Positions 38,859-51,429 are shown, numbered from the stretch's first letter. The stretch is 64,000 nt of DNA from Lactarius indigo (GCA_025766275.1 JAFKAC010000012.1:1364001-1428000), one strand, 5' to 3'. Notes: generated by a model from the sequence alone, not told the origin. Translations and numbers: made by a program.

Positions 38859-41160
38859 TTACTGCGTTTGCTTGACCCGCTCTGTAGGCCGTGTTGAACG
38901 CCCTGAGCGCCGAGTCTCAGGCTGTGCATTTATGGTGGGGTTGCTGACTTTCTGACGCTTGGGGGGACGAGTATCGGCAGCTGTGTCGGGAACTGGTCTA
39001 TGAGTGGTAGATGCCTCGGCAGCTTGATCCGCCCTTGAGCTTCCTGTTGTAGAGTGGCGTTGTGTGATAATGCGAGGGCGAGGGCGAGTGTGAGGGGGTG
39101 CAGCGTTGGGTGGGTGTGGAGATGGATCTCGATCTCCCTGTCCCAGCTCCTCACACACCTCGGCACCATTTCCATGCCTTTGGCTGCTGGTGCTGTGGTG
39201 AGGGTGAGGCTTAAGGTGCGGAAAAAGATGGTAAGCATCTCCCATCAACACAAGGAGCTTACTTACATCACTTGGACCCCCAGCGCTGTCTTCTTGGCCA
39301 TTACCGTCAGCCCCCTCTTTGGTTAGAGCATTTCCATCTCCAGGGGTTTCTTCATCATTTCCTTGTGCCTGACGCCCCCAGACATCTCTCATCTTGAAAC
39401 GGAATGGGATCTCGCCGGCAGCTTGCCTTTGCGTCCAGTGTTTGAGCAATGCGTTGACATCCTCTTGGCGAATGTGATGGTACTGAGTGAGCGTAACACC
39501 GGCCGGCAGGTACTTGGAAAGGATGAAGTCACCTGGGGTCTCTTTCAGTCTGGCCCATGGGATTCTGCCCTTTCCCCCGCCCACGGCAATCTCTGATAAG
39601 TTCATAAGTGATAGGTCTACTACAAGCTGTAGCTCACTTACTGTACGTCTCGCCCATGAACCTGCCGATGAGGTACTTCCTGTACATGAGACCCTCGCGT
39701 TCGATGGCTTCCCATCTCGGCAGCATGGGATACCCATTCTTGTCTATCACCAGCTTGATAATTGGCGTTGCATCCTTCCCTTTTCCCTCCTCTTCGCTGT
39801 CATCGCTAGCATGGACTCCTATAAAGGTGCCGCATTAGCACACTTCCCTTGAAGCAAAATAGACTCCCACCAAAGGACTCGGCAGTCCATCTTGAGAAGT
39901 CCTCGACCATTGGGTCCCTCTGCCAGTCTTTGTGTCGCGATTTGAAGGACGTTCCACCCAATTCGTTATTGATGTCATGGCTAGGTAATAGGTCGCTAGA
40001 TTGTAAGTAGATAGAATTTGATACTCACAACATGATCGCCGGTTCGCCATCACTGTCGCAGTAGCCTGCTAATATGGCAACCCGTACACCATATTGGCGG
40101 TACATGGACTCAGAAAAATCTCGCATGGTGTTGATACCATGTTTCCCAAACATCCTTGATAGGACTTAGTTACTTCCCACACGATAGAGTGCTTGGCATG
40201 CACGTACCGCTGCTGCTGCCGAGGGGGAGCCTGTTGCTCTGTCCATTTCTTCGCCTCCGCTCTGTACTTCACCCGTGTATGTTCATCTAATCTCTGGCTG
40301 ATCACCTTGATGGACTTTTTGTAGCAACCAAGGTAGGCTGCCGATCCCCGCTTCGACCCAGACATTTCGAGAGCCATCTTGTCAAGTTCCTTTCGGTGAA
40401 CATCAACCAAAATGTCGTGATATGTCCATTTTCTGTGACGAAACTGGCATCGTCTTCGCTCCCGTCGGCACCTGTTATAAAGGAATCGGCGTACAAACTA
40501 CGAAATATGAGAGCGGTGCAACATTGTTGAGGCTAAAGCAAACGTACCATTTCTACGCCATCTCTATTGAAGCCCACGCCTTGTCGCCAACTTTTCTTGA
40601 TGCTGTCAACGGAAACTTGGATGATTTTGGACCGAGAATCTGGGTCGGCAGCTCGGAATGCAGCAACGTGCCTCTGCAATATGTCGGTTTGTTCATCTGT
40701 TAGTTCAATACTCTGGCTTGAGTGTGAAGCAATGTCAATGGAGGGCGTCTGTGTAAACAACAAGTGTACCCACCTCGCTTGACCCATACTATCACTTTCT
40801 TCGTTTCCGGGAGCTACACCCTCTTGAGTGACCATGTCTAGATCGCCAGGTGCGATCGAATCCCTGTCCAAGGTCACATTTTAGCAGTCATACATTAGAC
40901 CAGAATACACACCTCTCATTTTCTGTGCTACCTCCCTCCTCATCATCGGTAGGAACGCCCCTTCGAGCGATGACATGTAAATCACCAGAGATGATTGACA
41001 CCCTATCGAAAGATAAATCTGAGCAGTTAGACTGCAGGCAAAAATTGTAGTCGCTGTCATCAGGGTCTTCAGAGTCTGAAGACTCAATGCCTGGCCCTTT
41101 GCGCTCAACCTCTTTGGTAGGCTTGGTAGGCTTTTTCATTTGTTTGCTGGTGTTCGGCAT
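38859..41160 (-). CDS. KDZ-borne protein 3, 647 aa, unknown function
   Basis: Eight exons (minus): 41160-40913, 40863-40548, 40497-40208, 40154-40029, 39980-39871, 39818-39642, 39592-39267, 39209-38859; introns 48-57 nt; 1944 nt in one frame. An acidic N-terminus, then a well-folded middle: FVRRFLYNRCRRERRRCQ, WTYHDILVDVHRKELDKMA, KRGSAAYLGCYKKSIK, MRDFSESMYRQYGVRVAILA, INNELGGTSFKSRHKDW, YLIGRFMGETYK, KMRDVWGRQ. The C-terminus is basic and Pro/Thr-rich (PPKRQKVS), possibly a nuclear signal. No catalytic signature recognised. Divergent from the TET/JBP gene over 184 bp, suggesting shared control. Confidence 0.78.
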
Positions 41161-41344
41161 CGGGAAGGTAGGTTTTTCAAGAGGGATAGACTTAAGGTCT
41201 AAAGGTTCGGCAGCTTTAAGGCATTATATCACGTACCAACTTGTGCTCGGCAGCGTGGGATTGTTTATCGGGAGCTCAACTCCCACGGAATCCGCATGTA
41301 TCGGCAGCTAATCATCTTCATTCAAGTCCCTTGACGCTGAGGAA
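41161..41344. promoter_or_regulatory. Shared promoter between KDZ-borne protein 3 and the TET/JBP gene
   Basis: 184 bp between divergent ATGs. Contains TCGGCAGC-type motifs (near 41207, 41248, 41301), the same word found in the subterminal arrays. Confidence 0.45.
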
Positions 41345-42639
41345 ATGCAGGCTTTCCAGCTCCCTCAGACGTGCACACTCTCCCCCCTGAGTCTGTCCCA
41401 TCTCTGTGCCGAATACCTCCGTGCTCAGTTCCAATACAAGTTAAACCAGCGCTCCTCTCAGCCAATCAGCGTTGCTAAGGCACCACGAGCTCCCTTGATG
41501 CTGCCGGTGCCTCTAATTTCAGAGCTGGATCGAATTGCACTCACTCTGGTGGATGCATTCATGAACCGTGGTTAGTGACACAGACTGGGCACTCAGACAT
41601 ATATCCTGAGACAATCCAAGCAGTGCAGATAAACTGGGATATTACACGTTATGCAGATAAGCTCCCAATGAAGCCAAACAATCCAGGAACCCAGGTGTCC
41701 AAGCAGAAAGAGGCCAGCCTGAAGAGGCAATATCCTCCGCTGGAGGGTACGGCAGCTGCCCTTACCATTTCAAGGCCCTGCATTGTCATTGACAACCAAG
41801 GAATGATATTGGCATGGCATCTTCCTGGAATCTTGAATGATTCTCGGCAGGTAAGTTTACTCACCTTGTCCGATCACCGCATCAAATATAATGTATTTTA
41901 GGGTGAAATGATGGCAGCAACAGAGAAGCTACATTTTTTGTTGAGCAAGCGTCAAAGTAGCACATCTTGGCGTGTTGATCCAGAAATATTTCCTTCAGGG
42001 CTAGAGGGCCTTCAGGGGGTGATCAACATATCACCTGCATGGTTCCAACAAGGACATGAGGTGAATTTTCTCTACCAGTAATGTTTTATCATTCAGCAGC
42101 TGATTTCAATTGAGATGGTACAACCACACCCCCAGGTCGGTGCGGCTTTGAGAAAGCCAGCTGTCTTGGACTGGCTAGATTGCATCACTCAATCCAATTC
42201 AATATTGAGTGCAATCCTGGCTGTCATTCATCCGGAGCTTTATAATGCCGGTCAGGATACCTTCAAACGGCTAAGAGAATGTGCCGAGATCCAGCCACAG
42301 GATGTCCTCCGTCAATGGACATCCGTTTTCAACGGCGTCTCTGTCATTTGTAATCGCCTCACGCCGCCACATCGGGACGGAAATTCCAGGAAACAATGGT
42401 ATGATTTGCTGGCGTCTGTTGGGCGCTACCGAAATTGCAATTTGAGGCTGCCGGGAATTGGACTCTCGCTGGAGTATGGTCCTGGTTCAGTAGTTGGCCT
42501 GTTAGGGGGGACGCTGGAGCATGAAGTGCACAATTTTGAAGGAGAAAGAGTATGCTACGCATACTTCATGAGGGATAGAGTACATGAGTGGGCAGGGGTT
42601 CCAGGGAATTCTTGGATGAACATAGCCCACTATCAGTAA
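41345..42639 (+). CDS. TET/JBP-family Fe(II)/2-oxoglutarate dioxygenase, 384 aa
   Basis: Exons 41345-41570, 41624-41850, 41902-42060 and 42097-42639; introns 53, 51 and 36 nt; 1155 nt in one frame (exon 4 could begin three bases later). The double-stranded beta-helix core is clear: iron ligands H296 and D298 in TPPHRDGNS, third ligand H346 in GGTLEHEV, 2-oxoglutarate arginine R355 in GERVCYAYFMRDRVHEW, with LRLPGIGLSLEYGPGSVVG between. Family members oxidise 5-methylcytosine or thymine methyl groups in DNA; some fungal ones act on 5mC and 6mA. All ligands are present, so activity is expected. Linkage to a KDZ transposase agrees with reports from mushrooms. Confidence 0.9.
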
Positions 42640-43901
42640 CATAGCGACTGTCAAAGCTTTCTCCTATATATCTTTTCTTGACTTAGCAAGGCCAGAATTC
42701 GATACCACTAGCAATGGGAATCAGTGTAATAGGGCATGGCTATTATGGTATATCTATGATTTCGGCAGCTCACTGTCGGTGCAAGGTTTCACAAATACAA
42801 AGAAATATTGTTATTTTTGCAGCAGCTCACCAAACGTCTTGAACAGAAATGGTGATCCATAGTAAATTACAATCCCTCTCTATGAAAAATCTCTCTCAGC
42901 TCCCTCTCCTGAGCTGCCAGACAACACTCTATTTGGGGCATTACCAATGACATCTCATTCATTGGCTAGCTACTAACATCAGACCTGGGTGATGCTATGA
43001 TATAGGGAAGATGTAGTTTCTGGATCTTCCTCCTTAACAGATACCCTTATCGCTGCAGGATCTGAGCTCTACACTGCTAGGAAACTACATCAGCATATTT
43101 GGGCATACCCCCCATGGCGGATCCATGGCTTCGGTAGCTCGTTTGTTAGTACGATATTTTGCAGATACAACATTATATTGTTTTTCGGTAGATCAGTAAA
43201 TGTCTCTGGAGCGATAATTCCTGGTAATTGTCCCTCAGCCAAGTCAAACTGTTTGCCATCTTAATGGGGTGTACTCATGTCACACTCCTAGAGACCATAC
43301 TATCGAGCCTTGTCTCAATCACAAGAGAAATATCTTGTTTTTTGTCAAGACAGACGGCATCTGTGTTATCTCTGTGTTATATTGCCGAGGCTGCCGAGAT
43401 GGTAATATGGTCTAGTACACTTTCGGTAGCTACCAATCAACCAAATGGTAGAAACCCTAAAATAATGACAGACACCGCTGCCAGGTACCTTGAGAAGGCA
43501 CACTTTTGCATAAACAGAACTGTTGACCCCAAATTTGTGCTTCACAGTTGAGGATGAACGAAGCAACATGCTATCAAAGGGTATCTCATGTCATATACAA
43601 TAGATAAAATATGTGCTACATGAGAGAACAGCCTGAAGTGGTTTAAGTAGTTGCCGATAGTAGTGTAAGTGACCACAGGTCCAGTCCAGTCCAGTTTAAC
43701 AGCACAAAGTGGTTTGATTGGCTGCCAAACCTGGTTTATCTAAGCTACCGACAGTAGCGTGAGTGACCACAGGTCAAGTCCGGACCGCAAAATCCACAGA
43801 CGCAATACCCAGCCAGCCAAAGCTGCCGACAGGTTAATTGGAGGCGCTGCTTCTTCAGGGACATATACTGCAACACACGACACATCCATTCTTAGTTTCC
43901 C
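42640..43901. other. Intergenic region inside the KDZ element
   Basis: 1.26 kb without a convincing gene. Contains two imperfect copies (about 43635-43680 and 43745-43785) of a segment with AGTAGYGTRAGTGACCACAGGT, and scattered TTCGGCAGCTC-type words (42772). The last part is the transposase promoter. Confidence 0.5.
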
Positions 43902-46900
43902 ATGGCACGCAAGGGTGTGAAGGCATCCAAATTCCTCCACAGAAAGTCTAAGGCTAAGGTGATTGAGTGGGTGTCCCGAGAAGGCTCCCGAGGAACCAGA
44001 AATATCCCGGTAGAAGTAGGCACCTCAACAAATCTGCCGACACCAAGACAAGATGCTGGCAGAATGGAGATAGACAACCATGGGGCAATATTGGATGAAA
44101 CCGACCCTGCGTCCATGGATGTTGATGAGACAATCTGGATAGAGGAGCCATTCATGCCTGAACAGACGAGAGTGGGTTTGCATCCATGCCCTTCTCCAAT
44201 AGTATTTTACATGTTCTCCCAGTCCCAGCACATATACATGGAAGAATTTATTCCTAGGATTGGCCCCTACTTGCGTTGCCTCCTCAACTCTGAGGGTGTC
44301 CCAGCTATGACAATGTGCCAGGGCTGCATGTCTGCCCCATTTGAGTGGAGATGTACCGACTGCTTCCCTGCTCTGGTGCTCTGCAAGGAGTGCTGCCGAA
44401 AATCACATAACCGGCTTCCGTTCCACAGGGTTCAGAAGTGGACAGGGAAATACTTCATGCCGTCGTGGTTGCGGGAGGTTGGGATATGCTTGCGTCTTGG
44501 GCACTCTGGGGATTTGTGCCCAATTCAAAGTGTGTGTTGCCAACCCTTTTATTTTTTAAATCTCATTCCAAAAAATACAGTCACAGAGGTGCTATGATGC
44601 CGACGAAGACTGCCAGGTCGGTAGCCACAGAGAGTATCATGCAGCTGCCGACCTTGGCTTCGACAGTCCAAAACCTGGGCGTCATGATAAAGAGGGAAAT
44701 CAAATAATAACTGTCATTGATAGGTCTGGAATCCACGAGATTGGCGTCAGCTGGTGCTTCTGCCCTGAAGCTCCCGAGCACGACATGCAGTTGATGATGG
44801 CAGGGCTCTTTCCAGCCACATTTCGCAACCCAAAGACAGCATTTACCTTCCGGGTGCTAGAAGACTTCCATTTGGACAATCTTGAATGCAAGACGACTCC
44901 AAGCCAATTTTTCAGTCGCCTAAGGAGACTCACAAATGATGAGTTTCCAAATTCAGTGCCGGTAAGAGAACTTAGCACATCTGCCGATAGCAGACTAATC
45001 GGCAGCTTTAGGACCGATATCGGGAGCTGCTGAGGGTCTCCCGGCAGTGGAGAGTACTCATTTCCCGGAAGAGATTTGGTTTCGGGTATGGGGAGAATGA
45101 AGAACAGAAGCCGGGATCAACAGCTATATTCTGTGCTTTGTGTGCACAACCTGGAATCAACCTCCCCGAGGATTGGAGAGAGTTTGAAAATAGGTGTGTC
45201 AATAGTCTTCGGTACCTAGTAACTGCCGACATATTACTTTAGCAAAACCCTTTTCATGCGGGGCTTCATGATGGATGGGAACTTCCAGGCAGAGCACATG
45301 AAGATGAGGAATCCCGAGAATGACATTCCACTCTCTGAAGGTACAGGATTCATGGTCAGTCAAAAGTCATATGAATTGCACCTGAAATCGGCAGTTGAGA
45401 GGCGGCAGGTAAGCACTATCTCTGGTATTTCGGCAGGGGAGGGTTGACACTTGAGCAGAGATCGACATGCCATGACCACCGTGCAGTAAATAATGTAAAC
45501 AAGCACGGCGGACACCTTGAATCGACTGGAATTGGTGCCACTGCGTGCATTCATGGGGCTTTTGTGCCCGATTCTGTTGTTGACTTTCAAAAGGGAGAAG
45601 CGTGAGTTCTTATATCTATCTGCATACAATGAGTGAAAATCAACCCTCCAAAAGCCAGAAGAATATGGACTATTCCATATTCAAGGCCCTAAACTTCAAT
45701 ATGGAGGGGATAGAGGCCGCCCTCATCTGCTATGATGTCATGTGTCAATGGAGTGTTCATATGAAGGAGAGGGTTATCGGCAGCAACTATCTCAAACTTC
45801 CTGACGGCCTGGAGCTCAGGTTGGGCATTGGTCTTTTTCATATCCATGGGCATCAAGATACCTGCCTAGCTAGGTATTCGCCCAGCTTCATCAAAGGAGG
45901 CCGACAAATAGATGGCGAGACCATCGAAACACTTTGGGCTCCACTCAATGAGATCTCCAGAAGTACGAGGGGGATGTCAACATCGCATCGCAGGGAGGTC
46001 ATAGATGACCATATGAATGACTCAAATTGGAAGAAGCTTATTGACCTAGGCAAGTTCCCTCCTACAGATACCACATCAGTGCTTACGTGGGTTGGGTAGT
46101 CAATGCTGTGTCTAGACGCTACCGAAAGGCACTTTCGGGAGCCACAATCAGCACGGCAGCATTTGAGTCCATAAATGTATCGGCAAGTACGGAGAGTGTT
46201 GAGGCTTGGAGCGCTGAAGAGGAGTATGCACAAAGGGAGCGAGGTCATGACGTCAAAGTCATGGACATCTATGACATCAAGAGGAAACAATGTGGGTACA
46301 ATTACTCTATGATATGTTTGCCTGACATCAGGTTTCAGTCCCATCGCGTGCAGAGATACTTCTTGAATTGACACAGAAGGAGACTGAGGGCTCTAGCCAT
46401 AAGGGACATGCTGTATGGCTTAGCAGTGGATTGAAGATTCAGGAGTCACAGTAGGATTCTCGGCACCTTCTCCAGTGAGACATCTGATCGTGATTTCACA
46501 AAAAACATAGGTTATCCCTTCAAGCACTGGTGAGGAAGATTGGATCCCATCCAACACCAGATCAACAGAGGGATATTACCTTGAAGCGTGCCCGACTCCA
46601 AGAAAGAGTTGACGCATTCCAAAAGCAGGCAGCTAACATTCTTCAAGACCCCCACGACAGCGGAGATGACTACTGGGACAATGCCCCAAGAAGAGAAACC
46701 TATATTGGTGTAGAATTTGATGGCACTGATGAAGGAGAAGACGATGAGGATTGCACTTCATCTGCCGAAGAACATGATCAAATGGAGTTTCCAGGAAATT
46801 GCTCTACCAATGGCAGTGTGGATGCAGAGTATATCTCGTTGCATCTTCCTTCACATCTTGGACGTGACTGGTGTGATGGAAATTCTGCCGAAGCCCTGGC

Positions 46901-47645
46901 GAAGGCAGAAATACATCTACGGGAGGGACAACTGAACGATTCCCTACATCACATTCGCATCTCCCTAGGCCACAAATCTTATCTGTTCAGACAGGATGTT
47001 CGTCCGGCACGTACACAAAGACTCAAAACACGCGCTTGGGCAGAAGTACATGCTGCCGAGTCAACAGTTCAGCATCATGCCCGGGTGTATATTCGTGCCC
47101 GGCAGGCAATGGTAAACCTTGGAGCCGGCACCTCTCTCCTTGATCGATACAAAGTCTTGAGGCGCCAGGACTTGAGTGTCAAGACAAGTGTAATTGCCCC
47201 TCATGTACGTGGCCAGCGGAATAAATCATTGCCCTGGTTTTGGACAATGGACATTCAGAGAGATGCCGACATTGGGGAATGGATGGAAGACTGTGCGTAG
47301 CTCTCTGTTCACACACACTCAAACAATATAACGCTCTATACAGTCTACCGAGTACATTGGCTTCGGGCAAAAGCTCAAAAGATGCGATGGATAGAAGAAC
47401 TTCAGTGTCTTCAAGTTGAGATGGAGTCCGCTGTCAGGTTTTTTAGGCATCAAGAGCAATTTTGGCAAGCAAAGCAGGAGCTCCTTGAGCCCCAGTCACA
47501 GTCAGGGCATGCTGCGTGGGCAGCCAAACAGAGTGCAATGTGGTGCTCGATGGCTATTCAGGCAGAGTCCAGGTTTACTGCTTTACTCAGGAGTAATCCG
47601 CCTCCTGAGTTTGCTAAAGTTCTACGGCTGCAACCAAGTAGATGA
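43902..47645 (+). CDS. KDZ transposase with CxC2 zinc cluster, 1092 aa, intact
   Basis: Ten exons: 43902-44531, 44587-44961, 45012-45193, 45243-45408, 45459-45601, 45655-46049, 46100-46291, 46339-46450, 46511-47292, 47344-47645. Introns are 47-60 nt, all GT-AG except intron 6 (GC-AG at 46050). The joined 3279 nt have no stop. A CxC2-type Cys/His cluster starts at C139 (CQGCMSAPFEWRCTDC, CKECC, H residues, RLGHSG). The RNase H-fold catalytic core follows: D407 in MMDGNFQAEH, STCHDHRAVN and LESTGIGATAC, VDFQKGEA, D526 in CYDVMCQW, HGHQ, and E590 in GETIETLWAPLNE. The C-terminal third is helical. Catalyses cut-and-paste transposition with about 8-bp duplications. Confidence 0.92.
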
Positions 47646-48143
47646 GTTTAATAACTTTCGCATAGCGCTGCCGATTAGCTATCGGTAGTCAGTGGGAGCT
47701 TAAAACTACAATTCCTTTAGAAATAAATCTGTTTCATTCCCTCATTTACAATTAGGCCTGCTATATAGTCTCCAACGGAAAGTCAGAGTTATCTCTATAA
47801 AGGGAAACAGATTGGATGTTTTGCTTCACTGCAGCTAGCCATGAGTCACCGGTAGGTGTTTGTGGCTTGGGCTGCCGGTGGAGGGTCTCTGCTAACGACA
47901 TTCTATTAGCACATAGCTGGCGGGAGGGCTGCCGATATATGGGCTTGTGACAGGCATGTGCCACAGGCATTTCCTCACACAAGCAACAGAAACTTCAAAT
48001 GGAGATGTCTCGGAGTCATGTGCATGATGCAGCATGGGCGTATACTCACTTAAGATCATCAGCACTCATCGGCAGCTCCCGAAGGCAGCTTCTTAAGCAT
48101 AGAGATTCCATTCCATTTGCGCATCAATTCACATCCGCATACC
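47646..48143. other. Intergenic region inside the KDZ element
   Basis: About 500 bp, no gene seen. CTGCCG words recur (47671, 47872, 47930) and TCGGCAGCTC lies just before the next gene (48069). Confidence 0.45.
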
Positions 48144-48821
48144 ATGTCCACTGAAATCGGCACCTCCATACTAGACGCTGCACTCGCCTACATTGGCCAG
48201 AGAATATCCATTATCCTTCTCAAACCTGCCGATATTGACAAAAACTATATCGGCAGCTTACACAAGGAAGTGGTAAGCATTACTCAATGTGCTAGGAATA
48301 TCTTTTCACCAGAAATTGGACTTAGCTTGCTGCTGTATGGATTATTGGCCTTCTGTCGTCTAGCGGCAGCTCCCCTCAAGTGCCAGAGTCGGTCAGGATT
48401 GCCTTTCGTGGGTTTTCAGACATTAGGAACCCAGGGTCCTATATGGCTCCCGAAGCAAACCAGCAGCTAGAGGGAATGTTCCAGGCAGCTGGCATTCCTC
48501 AATTAAATTTTACAGAGTGGTGGAAATTTGAAGGGGAGACAATGAAAGAACCATTCGATGTCCGTGAGGAGGTAGTAGTGGGGTTGCTGCGTGCTCTAGA
48601 GATGGTATGTACCTCGTTTCATTTACTGATCCTCAAATTAACCAGTGCTGTAGCAGGAAGCTAGCACGCAACTTCGCGCTAGAATAGTAGGGAAATTCAA
48701 AGAAGCACAGGAACTGGTCAAGGAAATTGAGAACCAGGTTAATTCCCTTTACGATACGATCTCCAATGGTTTTGAGAGTCTTGAGGGAGAGGCCTCTCGT
48801 TTGGAAGAAAACATGGGTTAA
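48144..48821 (+). CDS. KDZ-borne protein 4, 190 aa, coiled-coil C-terminus, unknown function
   Basis: Exons 48144-48272, 48326-48604 and 48657-48821; introns 53 and 52 nt; 573 nt in one frame. The N-terminus is helical (ILDAALAYIGQRISIILL); the middle has FRGFSDIRNPGSYMAPEANQ and WWKFEGETM; the last 55 residues look like a coiled coil (KFKEAQELVKEIENQVNSLY). The acceptor at 48325 was chosen because it keeps the frame and gives the usual intron length; reading through the intron ends early. No family recognised. Confidence 0.7.
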
Positions 48822-49375
48822 TGAGAATTATATTTCTATGTCTTCGTGAAAATCAACTACAGTTTTCCATCCCCCCCTGCTAAGACATCTACCAAAACCA
48901 TCTCATTTTCCAAATCACTCAAAAGGTCTTCCAATTTTTCTTTCCTTATCACCTTCCACTTTTTCAGGAAGCCAGCATTAGATCTGGCTTTTGAAAGCCA
49001 TTCCGCAGAAACACCCTTTGGAGGGTCCTGTGTTGTGTTAGCTTCGGCAGATCAGATGACATTCCAAATCACCTTATCTATGAGCTTTTGAATCACAGGT
49101 TGTAAGAGCACCACATTTTTTGGGACCTCACTAAAACCTCCGTTGGAGGGCCCTGTCATTTCCCTCTGATGTCGACCTGCATCAGAATCTGTTTCACTGA
49201 GGAATGAAACACCCTTCCAGAATTCAGAGCGCATCTACAGGCATTGGTTTAGTGCCCTGGTTAGGCATTAGTTTGATCCACACACTGCCTCCTTAAAGTT
49301 GTTCTCCTCTAACTCAGAGACATGCTTTTGTATCTCTGAATCGTTTCCCTGCATGGTAGATGGAAGCATGTTTCA
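48822..49375. other. Intergenic region inside the KDZ element
   Basis: About 550 bp without a supported gene. Two short segments (AGGAAG.. near 48970 and the CCTTTGGAGGGTCC / CCGTTGGAGGGCCC pair near 49015 and 49140) look like degenerate copies of each other. Confidence 0.4.
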
Positions 49376-49800
49376 GCGACACAATCAGGTGCTGCCGATA
49401 AGCTCGCAGTGACCCAATAAGTTTCTGCCGATAAACTTACAATGGCCCAATCAGGTGCCGCCGATAAGCTCGCGGTGGCCTATCAGTTGCTGCCCATAAA
49501 CCTGTTGCTGCTGATCAAGTTGCAGTGGCCCAATCAAGTGCTACCGATAAAATTACAATGGCCCAATCAGGTGCTGCCGATAAACTTGCACCAGCCTAAT
49601 TAGGTGATGCCGATAAACTTTGCGGTAGCCCAATAGCCCAATCAGGTGCCGCCGATAAGCTCACGGCAGCCTAATCAGATAATGGCCATAAGCTTGCCAT
49701 GGCCCAATCAGCAACTTTTGATATATTTGGAATGGTCCAGTCAGGTGCTACCGATAAGCTTGTAGCAGCCTACCCGGTGATGCAATAAACTCATAGCTGC
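49376..49800 (+). repeat. Internal satellite of about 36-bp units in the KDZ element
   Basis: About a dozen imperfect units of the form GTGCTGCCGATAAGCTCGC followed by RGTGGCCCAATCAG. The same two motifs (CTGCCGA and GGCCCA) as the subterminal arrays in a shorter period. Confidence 0.8.
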
Positions 49801-49980
49801 CCAATCAGACGCTGCTAGGAGAAATGCTGTGATGGCCTGTATTATATACCCACACTAGCTGCCGACAGAACCCGAACGCTCTGATAGGACAGTTGACAAT
49901 ATATCTGCATGGGCCATGATTACAGACCTGCATATGCGCTCTGTACTGCCTCCCCCTGGATCTACTACCAGCTCTATTCC

Positions 49981-51367
49981 ATGTCAACATCCATGCTCGG
50001 TCTAACCAAAGATGAACAAACTCTTCACCACCATGCCGCTATGCTCAAAAATGGGCTAGAAGCATACCGCACATGCACACACCAAGATGAAATAAAGTGG
50101 AAGAATTTATTGAGAGCACGCTTGGTATCCTAGTGTGCTTTCCATCTGCTTCTACAAGCTAAGCTCAGATATTTCTAGAGAGAATCGATGAACTATTTTG
50201 TTGATGCGAATACAAGAAGTCCCACACCTCCCCGTGTTCACCCACTCCTATTGAGCCTTGCTTTGATGTTCAACGAGTCTGAAACCTCCCTGAACATGAG
50301 AGCTGTCTCTGAGGATAATCCAAAGGTGTTAAGTAGCAACTATTATACTTCACCCAAAGATCTTCCACCGCTGGACATACATCTACCTGGTCAAAATGGT
50401 ACGGTACTGTTCTCTGATGTTCATGGGTCTCTACTTACATCGGCAGCTTCCTGTGGCGAATGTATGGTACCTAAGCTTCAAGAAGGTTCGGCGATGGTAA
50501 GCAATGTAGCAATGAGTATCCCGTCGGCAGCTTCCATTCTGGAATCTATGGCACCTGAACCTCAAGACGATTCAACAGAGGTTGACCATTCAATAGTCAC
50601 TATTCCTAGCAATGGGAAGAAGCAGCAGTGTGCTGCTGGTGGCGGTCTTCGGAGTGAGTCCCATATTTTATCCCACAGATGCACTGAGAAATAAAATTGC
50701 TGCCGAAGAAATTGTCACAAGATCGGCAGAAAAACAGAAAGCTGCCGATGACTGTACTAAAGCAATCACCGGTACTATGCCAAAGAGACAAGATAATGGA
50801 AACGTAAGTGATTGGATTGAAACATAAAGCTGGCCCAAAGATCCAAGATCTATTATTCCTGCAGGTTCTACACGACACTCCAAATACCTGTAGTTCAAAG
50901 GTAGCTAGGCTACGAGATAAAGCCAAGGGTAAGATGGCTAAGCACACAAACCCGCCAAAGGGAGATGGGCCAAATGTCAGGGACGAGGGGAAGCAGTCCA
51001 AGACAGTGTTTATAAAGGACAAGCCTTCGCCCCAAGAAGAGAACGCCGATGAAAGCAGGGAGGAAGGCAATGAGCCAGCAATCTCATGTGTGTTCACTGA
51101 AGTTTACATCTGGTTTTACACTCATCGTGCATACTGTCAGTTCGAGGCGAAGACAACAATAGTGTCGTCAGAGACCTAGAAAAAGAGGTCCAGGCTCTGA
51201 AAAGTAGATGCGAGGGGCAAGACAAGATGATTGAGGACCTGAAATCGAGATGTGAGACACATGAGAGGGTCCTTGAGATGCTTCGGCAGGAAATTGTGCA
51301 GCTTCATGACGGCCAGAAGACTCTAAATACCATGTATGATGGAAAGAGCTATGATCTCATGCCATAA
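49981..51367 (+). CDS. KDZ-borne protein 5, 385 aa, coiled-coil C-terminus, unknown function
   Basis: Exons 49981-50124, 50179-50627, 50689-50803, 50865-51087 and 51141-51367; introns 53-61 nt; 1158 nt in one frame. The acceptor of intron 2 (TGAG, 50688) is unusual but the only one that keeps the frame with a normal intron length. The N-terminus is helical (LTKDEQTLHHHAAMLKNGLE); the middle is Ser-rich with repeats of SIPSAASILESMAPEPQ type; a basic KARGK-like segment follows; the C-terminus is a heptad coiled coil (DLEKEVQALKSRCEGQDK, then LKSRCETHERVLEML). Unknown family, similar in layout to the other coiled-coil cargo proteins. Confidence 0.68.
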
Positions 51368-51429
51368 CTATAGTTCAAGTAGACCCTGTGGCTATTGCGA
51401 GTGTAATCAGGTTCATCAGCATCAATCAT

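Noticed and set aside
40749..40773. 25-nt intron in KDZ-borne protein 3
   Set aside because: Too short compared with the 47-60 nt introns here, and the frame is open without removing it.
43228..43551. 107-codon plus-strand ORF between the TET/JBP and transposase genes
   Set aside because: No ATG start where the frame opens, no splice partners, composition not protein-like enough to support a gene.
50654..50678. 25-nt intron in KDZ-borne protein 5 (GTGAGT to CACAG)
   Set aside because: Too short; the pair 50628/50688 gives a normal 61-nt intron and keeps the frame.
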